The notes beneath the pieces are model-generated. The model did not search any database. It was not told the DNA's origin and saw only the letters and a program-made list of their open reading frames with translations. Made by a program: the position numbers and the translations under genes. Positions 45,266 through 55,755 of a DNA stretch of 64,000 nucleotides are shown here, one piece after another (positions within the stretch are counted from its first letter, which is position 1; each line of letters opens with the position of its first letter). Origin of the DNA: Acinetobacter wuhouensis (lineage in GTDB: Bacteria; Pseudomonadota; Gammaproteobacteria; Pseudomonadales; Moraxellaceae); assembly GCF_001696605.3 (NCBI RefSeq), contig NZ_CP031716.1, positions 3,658,001 to 3,722,000 of the forward strand. The letters run 5' to 3'.

Positions 45266-48200
45266 TTAATAAATGATATGATTACCTTTTAACAAATCAT
45301 CTAATGCTAATGTATTATTTTCTAGAATCACGAGCTCTTTAGGGGTGTATTGAGTACCTTTACCATCTAGGTCAATTTTTACAACTGCATCTTTTCCACT
45401 TTGCTCAACTGTTACATATTGGCTAATGTTACTTGCAGTCACACCTTTACCACTTAATAAGCTAGATACATCAATCTTGTCACCTTCGGCCTTAGAGAAG
45501 TCTGACCAGATATCACCATGTTCATCTGTATTCAATGCAGTGAATTTCACAGTGTCTGCACCTGCACCCATTTGAAGAACATGGATGATGCTTCCAGTAG
45601 AATAAACTTCACTTGCAGCAGAACCTTGAATCGTGTGTTCATAACCGATATTTAGGTGCGCTGTTGCAGTCTCACCATTACTATTTGTGACTTTATACAC
45701 AAAGTCTTCAGTTGCATATTTATATCCTGTTTGACTGTAGTTATATGACCCATCAGCTTTGATTGTTAGAACACCATTCACTCCTTGAATCGTGTTACCA
45801 CTTGCAGATACGGTTTCAAACGTTACGCCACCATCTTTTGAAATTGACAATTTACTTCCGATACCCAAAGTATCTTGAGATGTTGTTTCAACACCTACAC
45901 CATTGAAAATATTACCTGTTGCAGTACCAAAGCTATCTAAATACCAGTCATTTAAGTTCGTTGTGGTCACTTGAACAGAAGTGTCATAACTTGAAGTAAA
46001 CCAACTACTTGTTGAAGCACTAAAATCAACGCGATATTGTCCAGCTGAATTGATTTTAAATTCTGCATTTAGCACTTCATTACCACTCGTAATACTGTTA
46101 CTCAGTGAAGAGCCAATAAACTTAGAACCACTTGCACCTACTACATTTTCCCACTGATTCGTTGCCTTATTGAATTTCTGCAACTGCCATTTGAAAGTGG
46201 TGTTATCTGGATCTTGAGTTGTAGAAACTGTACTACCAAAGAAACTCTTACCATAAGCAGCCTTAAATGCAACTTTAATCGTAGATTCAGCGTTATTATC
46301 AATATTAAATGTATTTGATGTTGTCGATATCAATCTGCTCGAACTGGTTGTAATAGACCCTGAACTTACAGAAGACTGAGAAGTCGTGTGATACACATTT
46401 GATTTAACTGTATCCAAGTCATTGAACAGCTGTAATGTCGTACCAAATTTTGATGGATCTGTTGGATCCCATTTCACTTTAACTTCATCTGAACCAATTT
46501 GTACAAATACTTTCGCTTCCGATGTATTACCATTTGCATTTTTAATGGTATACGTAAATGTATCAACTTTCCCGATATTACTAGAATCTTTATTTGGCGT
46601 ATAAGAATATGAACCATCTGCTTTAATCAGCATTGTTCCGTATTTACCCACCAATGTCGTAGTTCCAGTAGAAGCAACATCCGCACCTTTACCATCTGAG
46701 TTCACAAGTTTAGAGACTTGTGTACCTGCAGTTGTAACATCATCTGCCAATACATTACCCGAAACTACATTCGCTTTTTGAGCATCTAATGTTGTAGATT
46801 TAGTTGTAGTTGTATATGTCACATTTAAGCTGTTCGCGGAAAAAAAGCTAAATGCAGTTGTATCTTCAGCAATAATTTTATAATTACCTTGCACCAAAGA
46901 ATCTACAGTTTTAAGACGTGCTTGTTGTGGGAAGAAAAAGAAGAAAGCATTAAACAGGCCCGTATCTGTACTTGAAACAACTTTAGCCCATGAACCATCC
47001 GAATTTTGCTTATACAGAGTAATTCGAGTTGAATCTAAAAATGATCCAAAACCAGCATTTGTCGAAGAAATATCAACTGAAGTTGCCTGAGTTTCACCCA
47101 CAGTGAAGTTAATTTCTGCTGCTGGTTTTCCAAGAAAAGAAATACCAAAGAATTTAAAAATAGATCCAAAACCTTTTGTTTCAGAATAAGTCGAACTGGT
47201 AGATGTATAACCTAAGTCAAGATCTGCACGTACAACATCATCATTTGCATGTAATAAAACTGGTGCAATCGCTGCTTTAGGTAGGCTTGAGTTACCGGCA
47301 GCATCTGTCGCGGTAACAGATATTTTTTCACCAGCACCGTATGCTTTATCTAAATTAACAACAAATTTACCATCAGCACCAGTTACAGTAGTCCCAATAA
47401 CCGTTCCTAAAGCATTTTTTACTGCAATATTACTATTCGCTTCAGCCGTTCCAGACACTTGGTTACCAGTCGCATTGAACAATGGGGTACCTAAATCTGG
47501 AGGAGTAAGGTCAAGTGCTTGTACATTACCGTCTGGTGACTTATTACCAGCTGCATCAAATGCGTTCACTGTCAGTTTTTGACTATCTTTTTGTGCAATA
47601 GTTAATCCTACTGAAAATAAGCCATTTGCATCAGTTGTACCTGTACCAATGATATTTCCAGCTGGATCTCTGATTACAATTTTAGAGTTTACTTCTGCTT
47701 TACCTGTTACAACCGTGCCGTCATTGACAACTGCCAAGTTGGTCGGTACTGGTGGTGGTGTTAAATCAAGTGCATTTACTGTCGCATCTGGTGATTTATT
47801 TCCAGCTGCATCAAATGCGTTTACTGCCAGTTTTTGACTATCTTTTTGAGGTGTGGTCAAAATTACTGCAAATGAACCCGTCGCATCGGTCAAACCTGTT
47901 CCAATCAACTTTCCAGACGGATCTTTAATTTCAATTTTAGAATTTGCTTCTGCTTTACCTGTTACAACCGTGCCGTCATTGACAACTGCCAAGTTGGTCG
48001 GTACTGGTGGCGGTGTCAAGTCAAGTGCAATTACTGTTGCATCTGGTGATTTGTTTCCTGACGCATCAGAGGCATTCACAGTCAGCTTTTGGCTGTCCTT
48101 TTGAGGCGTAGTCAATGTTACTGCAAATGAACCCGTAGCATCTGTCAAACCCGTTCCTATTATCTTTCCTGACGGATCTTTAATTTCAATTTTAGAGCTT

Positions 48201-49111
48201 GGTTCAGCTTTGCCCGTCACCACACTACCTTCTTGTACAACTGCTAAGTTTGTAGGTGCTGCTGGTGGTGTTAGGTCTGAAGCATTTACTATTGCATCAG
48301 GCGACTTATTCCCAGCAGTATCAATTGCATTTACAATTAATTGTTGACTATCTTTTTGTGGAACCGTCAAAGTTACCGAAAAAGCACCATTTTGATCTGT
48401 CGTGCCAGTTCCGATGACCTGACCTTTTGAATCTTTGATTTCAATTTTTGAATTTGGTTCTGCCTTACCTGTAACCACACTACCATCTTGCACAACTGCT
48501 AAGTTTGCAGGTGCTACTGGTGGTATTAAATCTGGAGCAGTAAATTGAGTTGCAACTGATTCATTATGGCTTGCTGAATTATCTGAAGCTGTAGCACTGA
48601 GTTGCTCAGATGCAATTCTTGGTGGAACTAATGCAACAGCAAATTTACCAAATTGGTCTGCAACAGTAGTTGCGATAACTTCATTTGCTTGATTTTTAAT
48701 TTTAATTAGTGCGCCTGGTTCAGTAATACCAGAAACTAGGCTACCTGCTGCATTAATTGATACAGTAGGTGCGACTGGTGGAGCGAAATCTTTTAGAACT
48801 TGCGTACTTTTAATATCAAACCCTTGTGGGTTGATACCTGTAATAATAGCTGTCTCGCCATTAATAAATTCTGAAGTTGTATATTCTATACGACCTCTTG
48901 CATCAGATTGAACCACAATAGCTTTAATCAGAGCATTAGTAATTGCATCATAAAAGCTAATTGTAACGTCGCTATTCGGTTTGAACCCTGCTACTTTAAT
49001 AATGTTGCTTACAAGATCTAGGACACCTCCAACGATGCCACCAACACCGCCAACCACTCCACCAACAACACCCCCAACAGGCGTGAGTACAGAATCTAGT
49101 AAATTAGCCAT
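45266..49111 (-). CDS. Bap-like repeat adhesin secreted by the type I system
   Basis: A 1281-residue surface protein with no Sec signal. A Gly/Val repeat segment (PVGGVVGGVVGGVGG, about 11-25) opens it. One carboxypeptidase-regulatory-like domain follows (about 35-95), then six Ig-like repeats of about 85 residues between about 95 and 620, each with a VVTGKAEPNSKIEIKD-type core and AGNKSPDA-type end. After these come two VCBS-like segments with LIKADGSYSYTPN and LTIKADGSYNYSQ. The last 130 residues (GADTVKFTALNTDEHGDIW, LVILENNTLALDDLL) form a C-terminal type I secretion signal. GAGGAAAA lies before the ATG at 49111. It is probably exported by the adjacent system and acts in biofilm formation. 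Confidence 0.88.
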   Translation of the reverse strand: MANLLDSVLTPVGGVVGGVVGGVGGIVGGVLDLVSNIIKVAGFKPNSDVTISFYDAITNALIKAIVVQSDARGRIEYTTSEFINGETAIITGINPQGFDIKSTQVLKDFAPPVAPTVSINAAGSLVSGITEPGALIKIKNQANEVIATTVADQFGKFAVALVPPRIASEQLSATASDNSASHNESVATQFTAPDLIPPVAPANLAVVQDGSVVTGKAEPNSKIEIKDSKGQVIGTGTTDQNGAFSVTLTVPQKDSQQLIVNAIDTAGNKSPDAIVNASDLTPPAAPTNLAVVQEGSVVTGKAEPSSKIEIKDPSGKIIGTGLTDATGSFAVTLTTPQKDSQKLTVNASDASGNKSPDATVIALDLTPPPVPTNLAVVNDGTVVTGKAEANSKIEIKDPSGKLIGTGLTDATGSFAVILTTPQKDSQKLAVNAFDAAGNKSPDATVNALDLTPPPVPTNLAVVNDGTVVTGKAEVNSKIVIRDPAGNIIGTGTTDANGLFSVGLTIAQKDSQKLTVNAFDAAGNKSPDGNVQALDLTPPDLGTPLFNATGNQVSGTAEANSNIAVKNALGTVIGTTVTGADGKFVVNLDKAYGAGEKISVTATDAAGNSSLPKAAIAPVLLHANDDVVRADLDLGYTSTSSTYSETKGFGSIFKFFGISFLGKPAAEINFTVGETQATSVDISSTNAGFGSFLDSTRITLYKQNSDGSWAKVVSSTDTGLFNAFFFFFPQQARLKTVDSLVQGNYKIIAEDTTAFSFFSANSLNVTYTTTTKSTTLDAQKANVVSGNVLADDVTTAGTQVSKLVNSDGKGADVASTGTTTLVGKYGTMLIKADGSYSYTPNKDSSNIGKVDTFTYTIKNANGNTSEAKVFVQIGSDEVKVKWDPTDPSKFGTTLQLFNDLDTVKSNVYHTTSQSSVSSGSITTSSSRLISTTSNTFNIDNNAESTIKVAFKAAYGKSFFGSTVSTTQDPDNTTFKWQLQKFNKATNQWENVVGASGSKFIGSSLSNSITSGNEVLNAEFKINSAGQYRVDFSASTSSWFTSSYDTSVQVTTTNLNDWYLDSFGTATGNIFNGVGVETTSQDTLGIGSKLSISKDGGVTFETVSASGNTIQGVNGVLTIKADGSYNYSQTGYKYATEDFVYKVTNSNGETATAHLNIGYEHTIQGSAASEVYSTGSIIHVLQMGAGADTVKFTALNTDEHGDIWSDFSKAEGDKIDVSSLLSGKGVTASNISQYVTVEQSGKDAVVKIDLDGKGTQYTPKELVILENNTLALDDLLKGNHIIY
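47496..48775 (-). repeat. Tandem 255-bp repeats in the adhesin gene
   Basis: About five in-frame units with a period of exactly 255 bases, tracked by the boundary at 47499, 47754, 48009, 48264 and 48519. The units around 47700-47760 and 47955-48010 are almost identical, more than 50 bases without a change, which indicates recent duplication or gene conversion. Confidence 0.9.
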
Positions 49112-49455
49112 TTGCTTTTCCTCATTTTGAAATTTTAATGTCAATTTTTTGTAATTATAAACCATAAATTATGAGAACTAGTTATCACTTTATCGGAATT
49201 GCGCACAAAAATTAAACTATTTATTTAGATTAAATGTAAAATCATGACTTTAATCGCTATTTATTGAAAACTACGTCTCATTTTTATTGCTAATTTTTAA
49301 AAATAAAACCGTACATCGGCAAAATCAAGGTATTGGGAAGAACATTTTAAAAAACTTAGAATCAAATATGTGTCTTTTTGTAGTATCACTTATATACTTT
49401 AGCGTTAAAATGAATGCTTCGTTATGATCCAATTTTAGACAATAGAAAGATGATT
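49112..49455. other. Divergent AT-rich promoter region
   Basis: The gap between the adhesin start and the pgm start contains no gene. It must hold the promoters of both, but I could not single out a convincing box pair. Confidence 0.5.
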
Positions 49456-50826
49456 ATGAATAAACTGACCTGTTTTAAAGCCTATGATATTCGTGGCAAA
49501 CTTGGCACAGAATTAAATGAAGAAATTGCCTATAAAATTGGTCGTGCTTATGGGCAAATTTATCAACCTAAAACTGTTGTAGTGGGTTGTGATGTTCGTT
49601 TAACGAGTGAGGGTTTAAAACAAGCGACGATTCGCGGTTTAAATGATGCAGGTGTCAATGTCTTAGATCTTGGCATGACTGGAACTGAAGAGGTTTATTT
49701 CGGTGCTTTCCATCTTGATGTTCAGGGTGGTATTGAAATCACAGCAAGCCATAATCCGATGGATTATAATGGCATGAAATTGGTTCGTGAAAATGCTCGC
49801 CCAATCAGTGCAGATACAGGCTTGAAAGATATTCAAGCTTTGGCTGAATCTGAACAATTTGATGAAGTTTCACAAAAGGGTACATCTCAAAAATACAATA
49901 TTTTGCCAGAATTTGTTGAACATCTACTCACCTACATTGACCCAAAAAAAATTCGCCCACTTAAACTCGTTATGAATGCTGGAAATGGTGCTGCAGGTCA
50001 TGCCGTTGATGCCATTGAAGAAAAATTCAAACAACTGAATATTCCCATTGAATTTATCAAAATTCACAACAATCCTGACGGGACTTTCCCAAATGGGATC
50101 CCTAACCCTATTCTCGTTGAAAACCGTGATAGTACCTCAAATGCTGTTTTAGAGTATAAAGCCGACATGGGGATTGCTTGGGATGGTGATTTTGACCGTT
50201 GCTTCTTATTTGATGAAAAAGGACAATTTATTGAGGGTTATTATATTGTCGGTCTGCTTGCACAAGCGTTCTTACTCAAACAAGCGGGCGAGAAAATTGT
50301 GCACGATCCTCGCTTAGTTTGGAATACTTTAGATATTGTTGAGCAATACAATGGTGTTGCTGTTCAATCTAAATCTGGGCATGCATTCATCAAAGATGTT
50401 ATGCGTGAGCATAATGCTGTATATGGCGGTGAAATGAGTGCGCATCACTATTTCCGTGATTTTGCTTATTGTGATAGTGGCATGATTCCATGGTTATTGG
50501 CTGCTTCTGTTCTTTCTGAAACCAAGCAATCGCTTTCTAGTCTTGTCGAAGGCATGATTGATCGCTTCCCATGTAGTGGTGAAATCAACTTTAAAGTTGT
50601 AGATACTCAAGTGACGATTCAAAAAATATTTGATCATTTTGCAAATCAAAAACCTGAAATCGACAAAACAGATGGGGTAAGTTTAGATTTTGGTGCATGG
50701 CGTCTAAATGTTCGTGCTTCAAATACTGAACCTTTGTTACGTTTAAATATCGAAAGCCGCAAAGATAAAAATCCTAAACCAATGCAAAATTATGTGGATG
50801 AGTTAACTCAGTTGATTCAAAGCTAA
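49456..50826 (+). CDS. pgm: Phosphomannomutase/phosphoglucomutase
   Basis: An alpha-D-phosphohexomutase interconverting the 1- and 6-phosphates of mannose or glucose, feeding capsule and LOS precursors. It has 456 residues. The phosphoserine loop is [13 protein letters not shown], the metal loop is DGDFDRCF, the sugar loop [10 protein letters not shown] and the phosphate loop [12 protein letters not shown]. The ATG at 49456 ([17 protein letters not shown]) is preferred over that at 49414. As in most Acinetobacter K loci, pgm closes the locus and points toward galE. Confidence 0.95.
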   Translation: MNKLTCFKAYDIRGKLGTELNEEIAYKIGRAYGQIYQPKTVVVGCDVRLTSEGLKQATIRGLNDAGVNVLDLGMTGTEEVYFGAFHLDVQGGIEITASHNPMDYNGMKLVRENARPISADTGLKDIQALAESEQFDEVSQKGTSQKYNILPEFVEHLLTYIDPKKIRPLKLVMNAGNGAAGHAVDAIEEKFKQLNIPIEFIKIHNNPDGTFPNGIPNPILVENRDSTSNAVLEYKADMGIAWDGDFDRCFLFDEKGQFIEGYYIVGLLAQAFLLKQAGEKIVHDPRLVWNTLDIVEQYNGVAVQSKSGHAFIKDVMREHNAVYGGEMSAHHYFRDFAYCDSGMIPWLLAASVLSETKQSLSSLVEGMIDRFPCSGEINFKVVDTQVTIQKIFDHFANQKPEIDKTDGVSLDFGAWRLNVRASNTEPLLRLNIESRKDKNPKPMQNYVDELTQLIQS

Positions 50827-50843
50827 TATTTTCACTTGGTCAT

Positions 50844-50872
50844 AAAAATAGGCGCGGATTGCGCCTATTTTT
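50844..50872. terminator. Bidirectional terminator between pgm and galE
   Basis: A perfect 12-bp stem AAAAATAGGCGC / GCGCCTATTTTT with a 5-base loop and T-runs, 18 bases after the pgm stop. Confidence 0.92.
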
Positions 50873-50889
50873 TTCTCATCTCTTTAAAA

Positions 50890-51909
50890 CTATACTTTAT
50901 AACCTGTTGGATTCTGCTTTTGCCAATTCCAACTGTCAGCCAACATGTCTTCTAAATTATGTTTAGGTGTCCAACCTAACTCAGCGACTGCACGTGCGTT
51001 ATTGGCATAAAAACTTGGTAGATCACCCGCCCGTCGATCTGAAAATTCAGTTTTTACCGCTATCTGATTCACTTTTTCAAACGTATTCTTGATTTGCAAG
51101 ACTGAAATTGGTTGACCAGTCCCAATATTCCAAGCTCTACATCCTTTGCTCTTTAATCGATTTTCAACGGCTAAAACATGTGCCTCTGCTAAATCAACGA
51201 CATGAATGAAATCTCTCTCACATGTTCCATCTTGTGTTGGATAATCATTGCCAAAAATCGACAATTTTTCACGTTGCCCTACTGCAACTTGAGTCAAATA
51301 TGGCATTAGATTATTCGGTATTCCTAATGGATCTTCACCAATGCACCCACTCTTATGCGCACCAACAGGATTGAAATAACGTAGTAATGCAATCGACCAA
51401 CGATCATCAGCAATCGAAGTTTTTTCTAACATTTGCTCAATCACTAATTTGGTATAACCATAGTTATTATTAGGCATACCTAAAGTCATATCTTCTTGAT
51501 AAGGTGATGGGTTTTTTTCGCCATAAACTGTTGCAGATGAACTAAAGACCAAATTAAAAATATTGGCACGCTCCATAGCCTGAACTAATTGAATCGAACC
51601 CGCAATGTTATTATCAAAGTAAGCCAATGGGATCTGCTGACTTTCACCGACCGCTTTTAACCCCGCAAAATGAATCACCGCATCAATCTGATGTGAAGCA
51701 AAAGCCTGATCTAAATCTTGCTGTAGACGGATGTCACCCTGAATAAATTTTAGCGATTTCCCCGTCAACACTTGCACACGTTTTAGTGATTCTTCTGAGC
51801 TATTTGAAAGGTTATCTAGAACAACAACGTCATGCCCAGCTTCTAATAACTCAACACAGGTATGTGAGCCAATATAACCTGCACCACCTGCCACTAAAAT
51901 TGTTGCCAT
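50890..51909 (-). CDS. galE: UDP-glucose 4-epimerase (Gne1-type)
   Basis: A short-chain dehydrogenase-type epimerase making UDP-Gal from UDP-Glc, and possibly UDP-GalNAc from UDP-GlcNAc. It has 339 residues. The NAD-binding motif is GGAGYIGSHTCVELL, FSSSATVYG holds the Ser/Thr, and the catalytic Tyr-x-x-x-Lys is in NYGYTKLVIEQ. It sits in the gne1 position of the K locus, 16 bases downstream of pgi. Choice between the hexose and HexNAc substrates is not possible from the motifs seen. Confidence 0.93.
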   Translation of the reverse strand: MATILVAGGAGYIGSHTCVELLEAGHDVVVLDNLSNSSEESLKRVQVLTGKSLKFIQGDIRLQQDLDQAFASHQIDAVIHFAGLKAVGESQQIPLAYFDNNIAGSIQLVQAMERANIFNLVFSSSATVYGEKNPSPYQEDMTLGMPNNNYGYTKLVIEQMLEKTSIADDRWSIALLRYFNPVGAHKSGCIGEDPLGIPNNLMPYLTQVAVGQREKLSIFGNDYPTQDGTCERDFIHVVDLAEAHVLAVENRLKSKGCRAWNIGTGQPISVLQIKNTFEKVNQIAVKTEFSDRRAGDLPSFYANNARAVAELGWTPKHNLEDMLADSWNWQKQNPTGYKV

Positions 51910-51925
51910 ACTTTTCCCTATATTT

Positions 51926-53587
51926 CTATTCTTTACCTAATAAGATTTTAATTAATCCTTGAGTCGATGCATCTAATTGAGAAATATCTTTTTCTTTACC
52001 ACTCAAAATTGGCAGCAATTGATTGGCAATTTCTTTGCCTTTTTCAACGCCCCATTGGTCAAATGGGTTGATATTCCAAATCACAGATTGCACAAATACT
52101 TTATGTTCATATAATGCGATCAGCATACCAAGACTATATGGACTCAGTTCTTGTAGCAAAATTGTAGAACTTGGCTGATTCCCTTCATACTGCTTATACA
52201 ATGGTAATTGTAACAATTCATCCGCGTTGAGCGCCTGATTACCAAATGCCAATAAACGCGATTGCGCCAAACAATTTGATAAAGCCAAGTGATGCTGTTC
52301 AATTAACGCTTCTGCATTTTCCGCATAAGTAAATTGATTGGCATTATAACGCTGTACGGGTGCAATAAAGTCACAACTGACTGCATGTGTGCCTTGATGC
52401 AACAATTGATAAAATGCATGTTGCGCATTTGGCCCAACCTCGCCCCAAACAATTGGACAGGTATTTAGTTCAACTTTCTCATCATTACGTTGAATTGACT
52501 TACCATTAGACTCCATTTCCAATTGTTGTAAATAGGAAGCAAAGTACTTAAGACGACCATCATAAGGAAGCACTGCATGCGTTTGAATATTCAGGAAGTT
52601 ATTATTCCAAACGCCGAGCAAGCCCATTAATACAGGAATATTGTGTTTAAACGGTGCTTTTTGAAAATGCTGATCAATCGCATACGCACCGGCTAATAAC
52701 TGTTTAAAGCCTTCAACTCCAATTTGAAGCGCAATGGGCAAACCAATACACGACCAAAGTGAGTAACGTCCCCCCACCCAATCCCATAACAAGAACTGAT
52801 TATCTTTGGCAATTCCCCACTCCGTCATTTTTTCGGGCTTGGTCGAAACCCCAACAAAATGATGTTGCACCACACTTTGATGTGAACCTAGTGCTTTTTC
52901 TAACCATTGGCGAACAGTTTGTGCATTCGATAAAGTGTCAATGGTGCCAAAAGATTTCGATGAAATAATAAATAAAGTCGTTTCTGGACGAAGTTGATGC
53001 AGTAATTCAGAAAGTTGGCTTCCATCCATGGTTGAAACAAAATGGACTTTTAAAGGCTTTGCAGTACTGACTTTATAATCCGATAAAGCATGACTGACCA
53101 TCAAAGGTCCTAGATCTGATCCCCCCACGCCAATATTGACCACATCCTGAATCACTTCTCCAGTAAAACCACGGCATTGCCCAGCATGCACTTTATCCAC
53201 CAACTGATACATACGATCTAACTGTTGATGCACCATACTGGAAAGTGCAGGATAATCTTGGTCATCTTTAGGTAAACGTAGCGCCCAATGCATTGCTGCA
53301 CGGTTTTCAGTATAGTTAATTGCTTCATCGGTAAACAGACGTTTTATCCATTCACCCAGTTGCTTTGAATGAGCAAAATCAAATAAATGATCACGCGTTT
53401 CTTGCGATATACGATGCTTACTATAATCAAAACTCAATGAATTAAAATGAACTGAAAAACGATCAAATCGCTGCGCGTCTTGTTGAAATAAATCCGTCAA
53501 TTTAACAGATTGTTGTGCAAGCGCATTATCCTGCAATTGTGTAAAACTGAGTTCAGCTTGCTCATTCTTATAAATAAAATCCGTCAT
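51926..53587 (-). CDS. pgi: Glucose-6-phosphate isomerase
   Basis: Pgi interconverts glucose-6-phosphate and fructose-6-phosphate. It has 553 residues. The family signatures [16 protein letters not shown] and [16 protein letters not shown] are present, and the active-site QLEMESNGK motif lies about 350. It overlaps ugd by 4 bases and precedes galE, as in Acinetobacter K loci. Confidence 0.95.
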   Translation of the reverse strand: MTDFIYKNEQAELSFTQLQDNALAQQSVKLTDLFQQDAQRFDRFSVHFNSLSFDYSKHRISQETRDHLFDFAHSKQLGEWIKRLFTDEAINYTENRAAMHWALRLPKDDQDYPALSSMVHQQLDRMYQLVDKVHAGQCRGFTGEVIQDVVNIGVGGSDLGPLMVSHALSDYKVSTAKPLKVHFVSTMDGSQLSELLHQLRPETTLFIISSKSFGTIDTLSNAQTVRQWLEKALGSHQSVVQHHFVGVSTKPEKMTEWGIAKDNQFLLWDWVGGRYSLWSCIGLPIALQIGVEGFKQLLAGAYAIDQHFQKAPFKHNIPVLMGLLGVWNNNFLNIQTHAVLPYDGRLKYFASYLQQLEMESNGKSIQRNDEKVELNTCPIVWGEVGPNAQHAFYQLLHQGTHAVSCDFIAPVQRYNANQFTYAENAEALIEQHHLALSNCLAQSRLLAFGNQALNADELLQLPLYKQYEGNQPSSTILLQELSPYSLGMLIALYEHKVFVQSVIWNINPFDQWGVEKGKEIANQLLPILSGKEKDISQLDASTQGLIKILLGKE

Positions 53588-54843
53588 ACTCGCCCCACAC
53601 CTTGATAAGCAAAACCTTGTGCTTTGACAAAATCAGGATTCAAAATATTACGACCATCTAAAATCAGCGGATGTACCATCTTTATCATTAACTGATGATA
53701 ATCAGGACTCCAATATTGCTTCCAAGCCGTCAAAATACATAATGCATGCGCTTGTTGAGAAGCTTGGTACTGATCTTCACACAAAATTAAATCAGCACGA
53801 TCACCATATAACTGTTGCACTCGATCCAATGCTTCGGGATCATGTAATTGCACAATTGCACCCTGCGCCCATAATGCTGTCAACATCGCATGAATCGGAG
53901 AATAATCAATACTGGATGTATTTTCTTTAAATGATGCACCCCAAACTGCAACAACTTTCCCTGACAATTGACCTTGATAATAATTCCATAGCTTGCGGAA
54001 TAAAATCTCTTTTTGCTGTTCGTTGATCGTCCAAACTTGGTCTAATAATTGACTTTTTATACCCGAACCTGCCACTGTGCCAGTGAGTGTCAAAATATCA
54101 TGCGAAAAATTTTCACCGCCAAAGCCTACCCCTGGTGATAAATATGTGGAACCAATACGGCTATCAGCCGCTAAGCCTTGTTTGACATTTTGAATATCAA
54201 TGTTTAACTTTTCTGCAACTTGTGCCATATCATTCATGTAGCTGATACGTGTTGCCAACATGCCTGAAATACTCAACTTGGTAAATTCGGCATCCAAGAA
54301 TGGCATAAATAAGTATTGGTGTTTGAGTTGGAAAAATGGACGTAATAATTCTTTAATCAGTATTTCTGTTTCAACATGATCAACACCAACAATAATTTGT
54401 TTTAAATCGACAAAACTCTCAACAGCATTACCTTCTTGTATCGTATCTGGTAGATACGCCCAATGATCTGAAGTTAAAATTTGTTTTAGTTTTTCAGTAC
54501 CTTCCAAACCAAAAGTAGAGCCATTAATCATCAATTTCGGATGAATCACGGGTTGCACTTTTAATTGTTCAGCCAATGCAATTACTTGATCAAATTCCGT
54601 CGGATTAAAGCTAAATACAAAAACTTCACTTTGAAAATCAATATTACTCAAATCCACCAATTGCAAAGCATTATTAGAAAATTGCTTATGAATCAATTGA
54701 TTCAGATTAGAATCTTGATAATGAATCTTGATTTGCTTTTCTTGCCTCACTTGAGGACACCATGAAACTTGATGCCCATATTCAGCAAACAAGCCGGCAA
54801 TCACGCCAGCTTGTAAGGTTGTGCCAAAAACACAAATTTTCAT
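53584..54843 (-). CDS. ugd: UDP-glucose 6-dehydrogenase-family protein lacking the canonical Cys
   Basis: By position and overall sequence this is the Ugd of the K locus, expected to make UDP-glucuronate. It has 419 residues. The central helix [17 protein letters not shown] keeps the catalytic Lys189, and [15 protein letters not shown] is recognisable. However, the motif that is GFGGSCFPKD in studied enzymes reads [10 protein letters not shown] (240-249), with Asn245 in place of the catalytic Cys. The N-terminal nucleotide motif is FGTTLQAGV rather than GxGYVG. The gene has normal length and no frameshift, so it is not an obvious pseudogene. Either an atypical mechanism or a different activity is possible. 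Confidence 0.8.
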   Translation of the reverse strand: MKICVFGTTLQAGVIAGLFAEYGHQVSWCPQVRQEKQIKIHYQDSNLNQLIHKQFSNNALQLVDLSNIDFQSEVFVFSFNPTEFDQVIALAEQLKVQPVIHPKLMINGSTFGLEGTEKLKQILTSDHWAYLPDTIQEGNAVESFVDLKQIIVGVDHVETEILIKELLRPFFQLKHQYLFMPFLDAEFTKLSISGMLATRISYMNDMAQVAEKLNIDIQNVKQGLAADSRIGSTYLSPGVGFGGENFSHDILTLTGTVAGSGIKSQLLDQVWTINEQQKEILFRKLWNYYQGQLSGKVVAVWGASFKENTSSIDYSPIHAMLTALWAQGAIVQLHDPEALDRVQQLYGDRADLILCEDQYQASQQAHALCILTAWKQYWSPDYHQLMIKMVHPLILDGRNILNPDFVKAQGFAYQGVGRV

Positions 54844-54858
54844 ATAGAGTCCAATATT

Positions 54859-55734
54859 TTATAAATTTAATTCTTTAATCAGTTCTTTGAATTCATTACC
54901 TAACTTAGGATGTTCTACACCATAGTGCAATACTGCTTTAAGGTAACCAATTTTACTACCACAATCGAAAGTTTGTCCTTTCATACGATAAGCTTCAACA
55001 TTTTCAATTTTTTGTAAGGCAGCAATTGCATCCGTTAATTGGATTTCATTACCCGCACCTTTTGGTGTTTGCTCTAAGAGTTGCATAATTTTCGCAGGCA
55101 AGACATAACGACCAACAACTGATAGATTTGATGGTGCAGTACCCACAGTAGGCTTCTCTACAATACCTTGCATCACAATACTTTCACCTTCATTCGGTGA
55201 GTGAATAACATCAACAATACCATATTGATCAACTAGGTGCTCTGGCACAGCTTCGACCATAATTTGCGATGTTTTAGACTCATCGAAACGCTGAATCATA
55301 CGAGTTAAATCATTTTTAGTACTATTTTCTTTGACTAATACATCTGGCAATAACACGGCAAAATCATCATCACCTACAACAGCCTTTGCACAAAGTACAG
55401 CATGCCCTAAACCTAAAGGCTGAGGTTGACGTACACTAATTACACTGACATGCGCAGGTAAAATTTCTGTAATTTCTTTAAGCAAATCAATTTTTTTCTT
55501 ATTTTCTAAAGTTGTTTCTAACTCAAAATTACGATCAAAATAATCTTCGATTGAAGCTTTTGAAGAGTGTGTGACCAAAATAATTTGTTCAATTCCTGCA
55601 GCAACTGCTTCTTTCACCACATATTCTATTGCTGGGCGATCTACCACAGTGACCATTTCTTTTGGAATAGATTTGCTTGCTGGTAAAAAACGTGTACCAA
55701 GACCAGCGACAGGGAGAATAGCTTTTTTGATCAT
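54859..55734 (-). CDS. galU: UTP-glucose-1-phosphate uridylyltransferase
   Basis: GalU makes UDP-glucose from UTP and glucose-1-phosphate, the precursor for galE and ugd products. It has 291 residues. The pyrophosphorylase motif LPVAGLGTRFLPASKSIPKE is at the N-terminus and GLGHAVLCAKAVVGDDDFAV carries the base-binding part; GIVEKPTVG follows. It lies between itrA (21 bases) and ugd (15 bases). Confidence 0.96.
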   Translation of the reverse strand: MIKKAILPVAGLGTRFLPASKSIPKEMVTVVDRPAIEYVVKEAVAAGIEQIILVTHSSKASIEDYFDRNFELETTLENKKKIDLLKEITEILPAHVSVISVRQPQPLGLGHAVLCAKAVVGDDDFAVLLPDVLVKENSTKNDLTRMIQRFDESKTSQIMVEAVPEHLVDQYGIVDVIHSPNEGESIVMQGIVEKPTVGTAPSNLSVVGRYVLPAKIMQLLEQTPKGAGNEIQLTDAIAALQKIENVEAYRMKGQTFDCGSKIGYLKAVLHYGVEHPKLGNEFKELIKELNL

Positions 55735-55755
55735 TGCAAAATTTCTTTCAATAAA

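Noticed and set aside
46422..48104. Repeated plus-strand frames with FPAGSLI- and DGSLISI-type motifs
   Set aside because: They are antisense readings of the 255-bp adhesin repeats, which explains their mutual similarity.
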